The position numbers were made by a program, and so were the translations under genes. From positions 1 through 13,957 of the forward strand of contig CAZABS010000023.1 in NCBI GenBank assembly GCA_964483635.1: a stretch of DNA of 13,957 nt. Direction: 5' to 3'. Each line of letters starts with the position of its first letter. Within the stretch, counting starts at the first letter, position 1. Below the pieces are notes generated by a model. That model was not told the origin of the DNA. It saw nothing but the letters and a program-made list of their open reading frames with translations, and made no database searches. Source of the DNA: CAZABS01 sp964483635. Its GTDB lineage: Bacteria > Patescibacteriota > Minisyncoccia > Moranbacterales > UBA1568. Of this stretch, positions 12,967-13,957 are shown one piece after another.

Positions 12967-13284
12967 TCAGGCGCTTGGCGCCCGCCGCTCGTCCGCTCTT
13001 TCATACCCGTAGTCGCTGTCGTCCTCGTCATCGAGAATACCGAACAAGAGAAAGCAGATGGCGAGGATGACGACATACAGGAGAAGGAGCGAGCCGCTCA
13101 CCAGCGCGAAGACGGCACTCGAGAGTGCCAACCAGTAGCTGCTGTCTTCGACGAGGAGGAGCGTGGTCCAGATTTGGCTTCCGGTGAAGTACAGGAGTAC
13201 AGCGCCGATGCTGATGGCGACGATTCCTGCATAGAGGCGCGTTTCCTGGAAACGCTCGAAGACCGTTTTGGAATTCTGCTGCAT
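12967..13284 (-). CDS. hypothetical small membrane protein, 105 aa
   Basis: I do not recognise the family. A short N-terminal cytoplasm-like segment (MQQNSKTVFERFQETR) is followed by two or three hydrophobic stretches: about 18-33 (YAGIVAISIGAVLLYF), 36-58 (weaker, containing VEDSSYW) and 60-82 (SGSLLLLYVVILAICFLLFG). The tail from 83 is hydrophilic and acidic (ILDDEDDSDYGYERADERR). ATG 13284 has the SD ACAGGAGAACGAG upstream and a full promoter at 13350-13378. GC is about 63% in a sampled line, like the convergent 12439 gene. The stop is TGA, showing standard use of that codon. The function is unknown; the arrangement beside the rRNA operon may be chance. Confidence 0.8.
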   Translation of the reverse strand: MQQNSKTVFERFQETRLYAGIVAISIGAVLLYFTGSQIWTTLLLVEDSSYWLALSSAVFALVSGSLLLLYVVILAICFLLFGILDDEDDSDYGYERADERRAPSA

Positions 13285-13349
13285 CTCGTTCTCCTGTACG
13301 CGATCTATGGGTCGCGGATCCCAATAAATTATGAAGCAACTGAAGATAA

Positions 13350-13378
13350 TTTATAGGAGAGAAATCCAGTTTTGTCAA
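13350..13378 (-). promoter_or_regulatory. sigma70-type promoter of the 12967 membrane-protein gene
   Basis: On the minus strand TTGACA (13378-13373), a 17-bp spacer and TATAAA (13355-13350) form a near-consensus promoter. Transcription would start near 13343, giving a leader of about 58 nt. Between this and the divergent rRNA promoter lies 70 nt with a 7-bp inverted repeat (GGAAAAA 13379-13385, TTTTTCC 13393-13399). Confidence 0.75.
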
Positions 13379-13448
13379 GGAAAAAATACCCGTTTTTCCT
13401 CCCAAAAGAACCGAAAATCGTTCTTGGCCAACCGAGTCCAAACGGGGC

Positions 13449-13477
13449 TTGACAGCCCGGAAAACTGCCCCTATACT
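13449..13477 (+). promoter_or_regulatory. rRNA operon promoter
   Basis: TTGACA (13449-13454), a 17-bp spacer and TATACT (13472-13477) give a nearly perfect promoter. Start is predicted near 13484, about 196 nt before the 16S. An A/T-rich run at about 13381-13400 lies too far upstream for a classical UP element, and alpha lacks the CTD that would bind one. TTCTCTTTT (13502-13510) resembles a boxA antitermination site (7 of 9 to TGCTCTTTA), which is weak evidence. Confidence 0.85.
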
Positions 13478-13483
13478 GTTTAA

Positions 13484-13679
13484 GCAATAGGGAAGTCTTA
13501 CTTCTCTTTTGTTTTCCTTAAAAATTAGGTTACAAATTGAGTCAGCTAATCACAGTTTTCTGTGGTTAGTCCTAACGGTTTTCAGGAGCCCGTGCGGGCT
13601 TCGGGAAACCACGAGTAGCGATACTCGAAAACTCTTCTATTCAAAATTGAAGTGGTCGCCGTTAAAAGCGATGCACTTC
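13484..13679 (+). other. structured leader of the 16S rRNA transcript
   Basis: Four local hairpins follow one another: CTAATCACAG/CTGTGGTTAG with a TTTT loop (13546-13569); GGAGCCC/GGGCTTC with a GTGC loop (13585-13602); CGAGTA/TACTCG closed by a GCGA tetraloop (13612-13627); and GAAGTG/CACTTC with an inner TCGC/GCGA helix (13649-13679), ending at the base before mature 16S. Pre-rRNA leaders often guide assembly and RNase processing; the partner trailer lies outside the window. No protein-coding gene is expected here. Confidence 0.6.

Positions 13680-13957
<278 letters not shown>

Overview
The window looks like a scaffold piece from a Patescibacteria (Candidate Phyla Radiation) genome, most likely of the Parcubacteria type. 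The first 278 nt of the 16S rRNA carry CPR-looking signatures such as GGCGTGGATAAGGCATGCAA and GACGTTTAGGGGAGCTGAG. RNA polymerase alpha has no C-terminal domain. Most genes are preceded by no Shine-Dalgarno (SD) sequence. UGA is used as a normal stop, which argues against the code-25 lineages (Gracilibacteria/SR1). The lineage call rests on pattern recognition, not on a search. A run of exactly 100 Ns (8870-8969) marks a scaffold join, so left and right parts are adjacent only by assembly inference.

Layout. 1-1605: pyrF-pyrE (last two steps of UMP synthesis) with its own promoter, a 5' hairpin, a possible 9-codon leader ORF and an intrinsic terminator. 1605-4600: an unknown 122-aa protein next to a DEDDy 3'-5' exonuclease, then a trans-prenyl diphosphate synthase and a divergent cis-prenyltransferase, which together could make the polyprenyl lipid carrier. 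4621-8869: an alpha-type ribosomal operon, infA-rpmJ-rpsM-rpsK-rpsD-rpoA-rplQ-rplM-rpsI, with a near-consensus promoter and a leader of about 165 nt; rpsI loses only its last codons in the gap.

Right of the gap, two minus-strand genes (8971-11617) form an operon: a membrane-anchored PEGA/beta-propeller protein, then an HD-GYP-like protein whose GYP motif is degenerate. A divergent promoter region (11620-11850) leads to a small multi-pass membrane protein. Then come a 129-aa unknown (+) and a 105-aa membrane protein (-), convergent and separated by two strong hairpins, and finally the 16S rRNA promoter, a structured leader and the 5' end of 16S.

Two gene styles coexist. pyrF, pyrE, infA, the 129-aa unknown and the 105-aa membrane protein are GC-rich (about 57-65% in hand-counted 60-nt lines), mostly have SD-like sites, and their transcription units start at TTGACA promoters. 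Most other genes are at 40-48% GC and lack an SD; six of them share CCTATG at the start codon. No mobile element, CRISPR array, tRNA or clearly new multi-gene system is visible. The strongest leads are this two-class expression pattern, the alpha subunit lacking its CTD, the divergent cis-prenyltransferase and the PEGA/HD-GYP-like pair.
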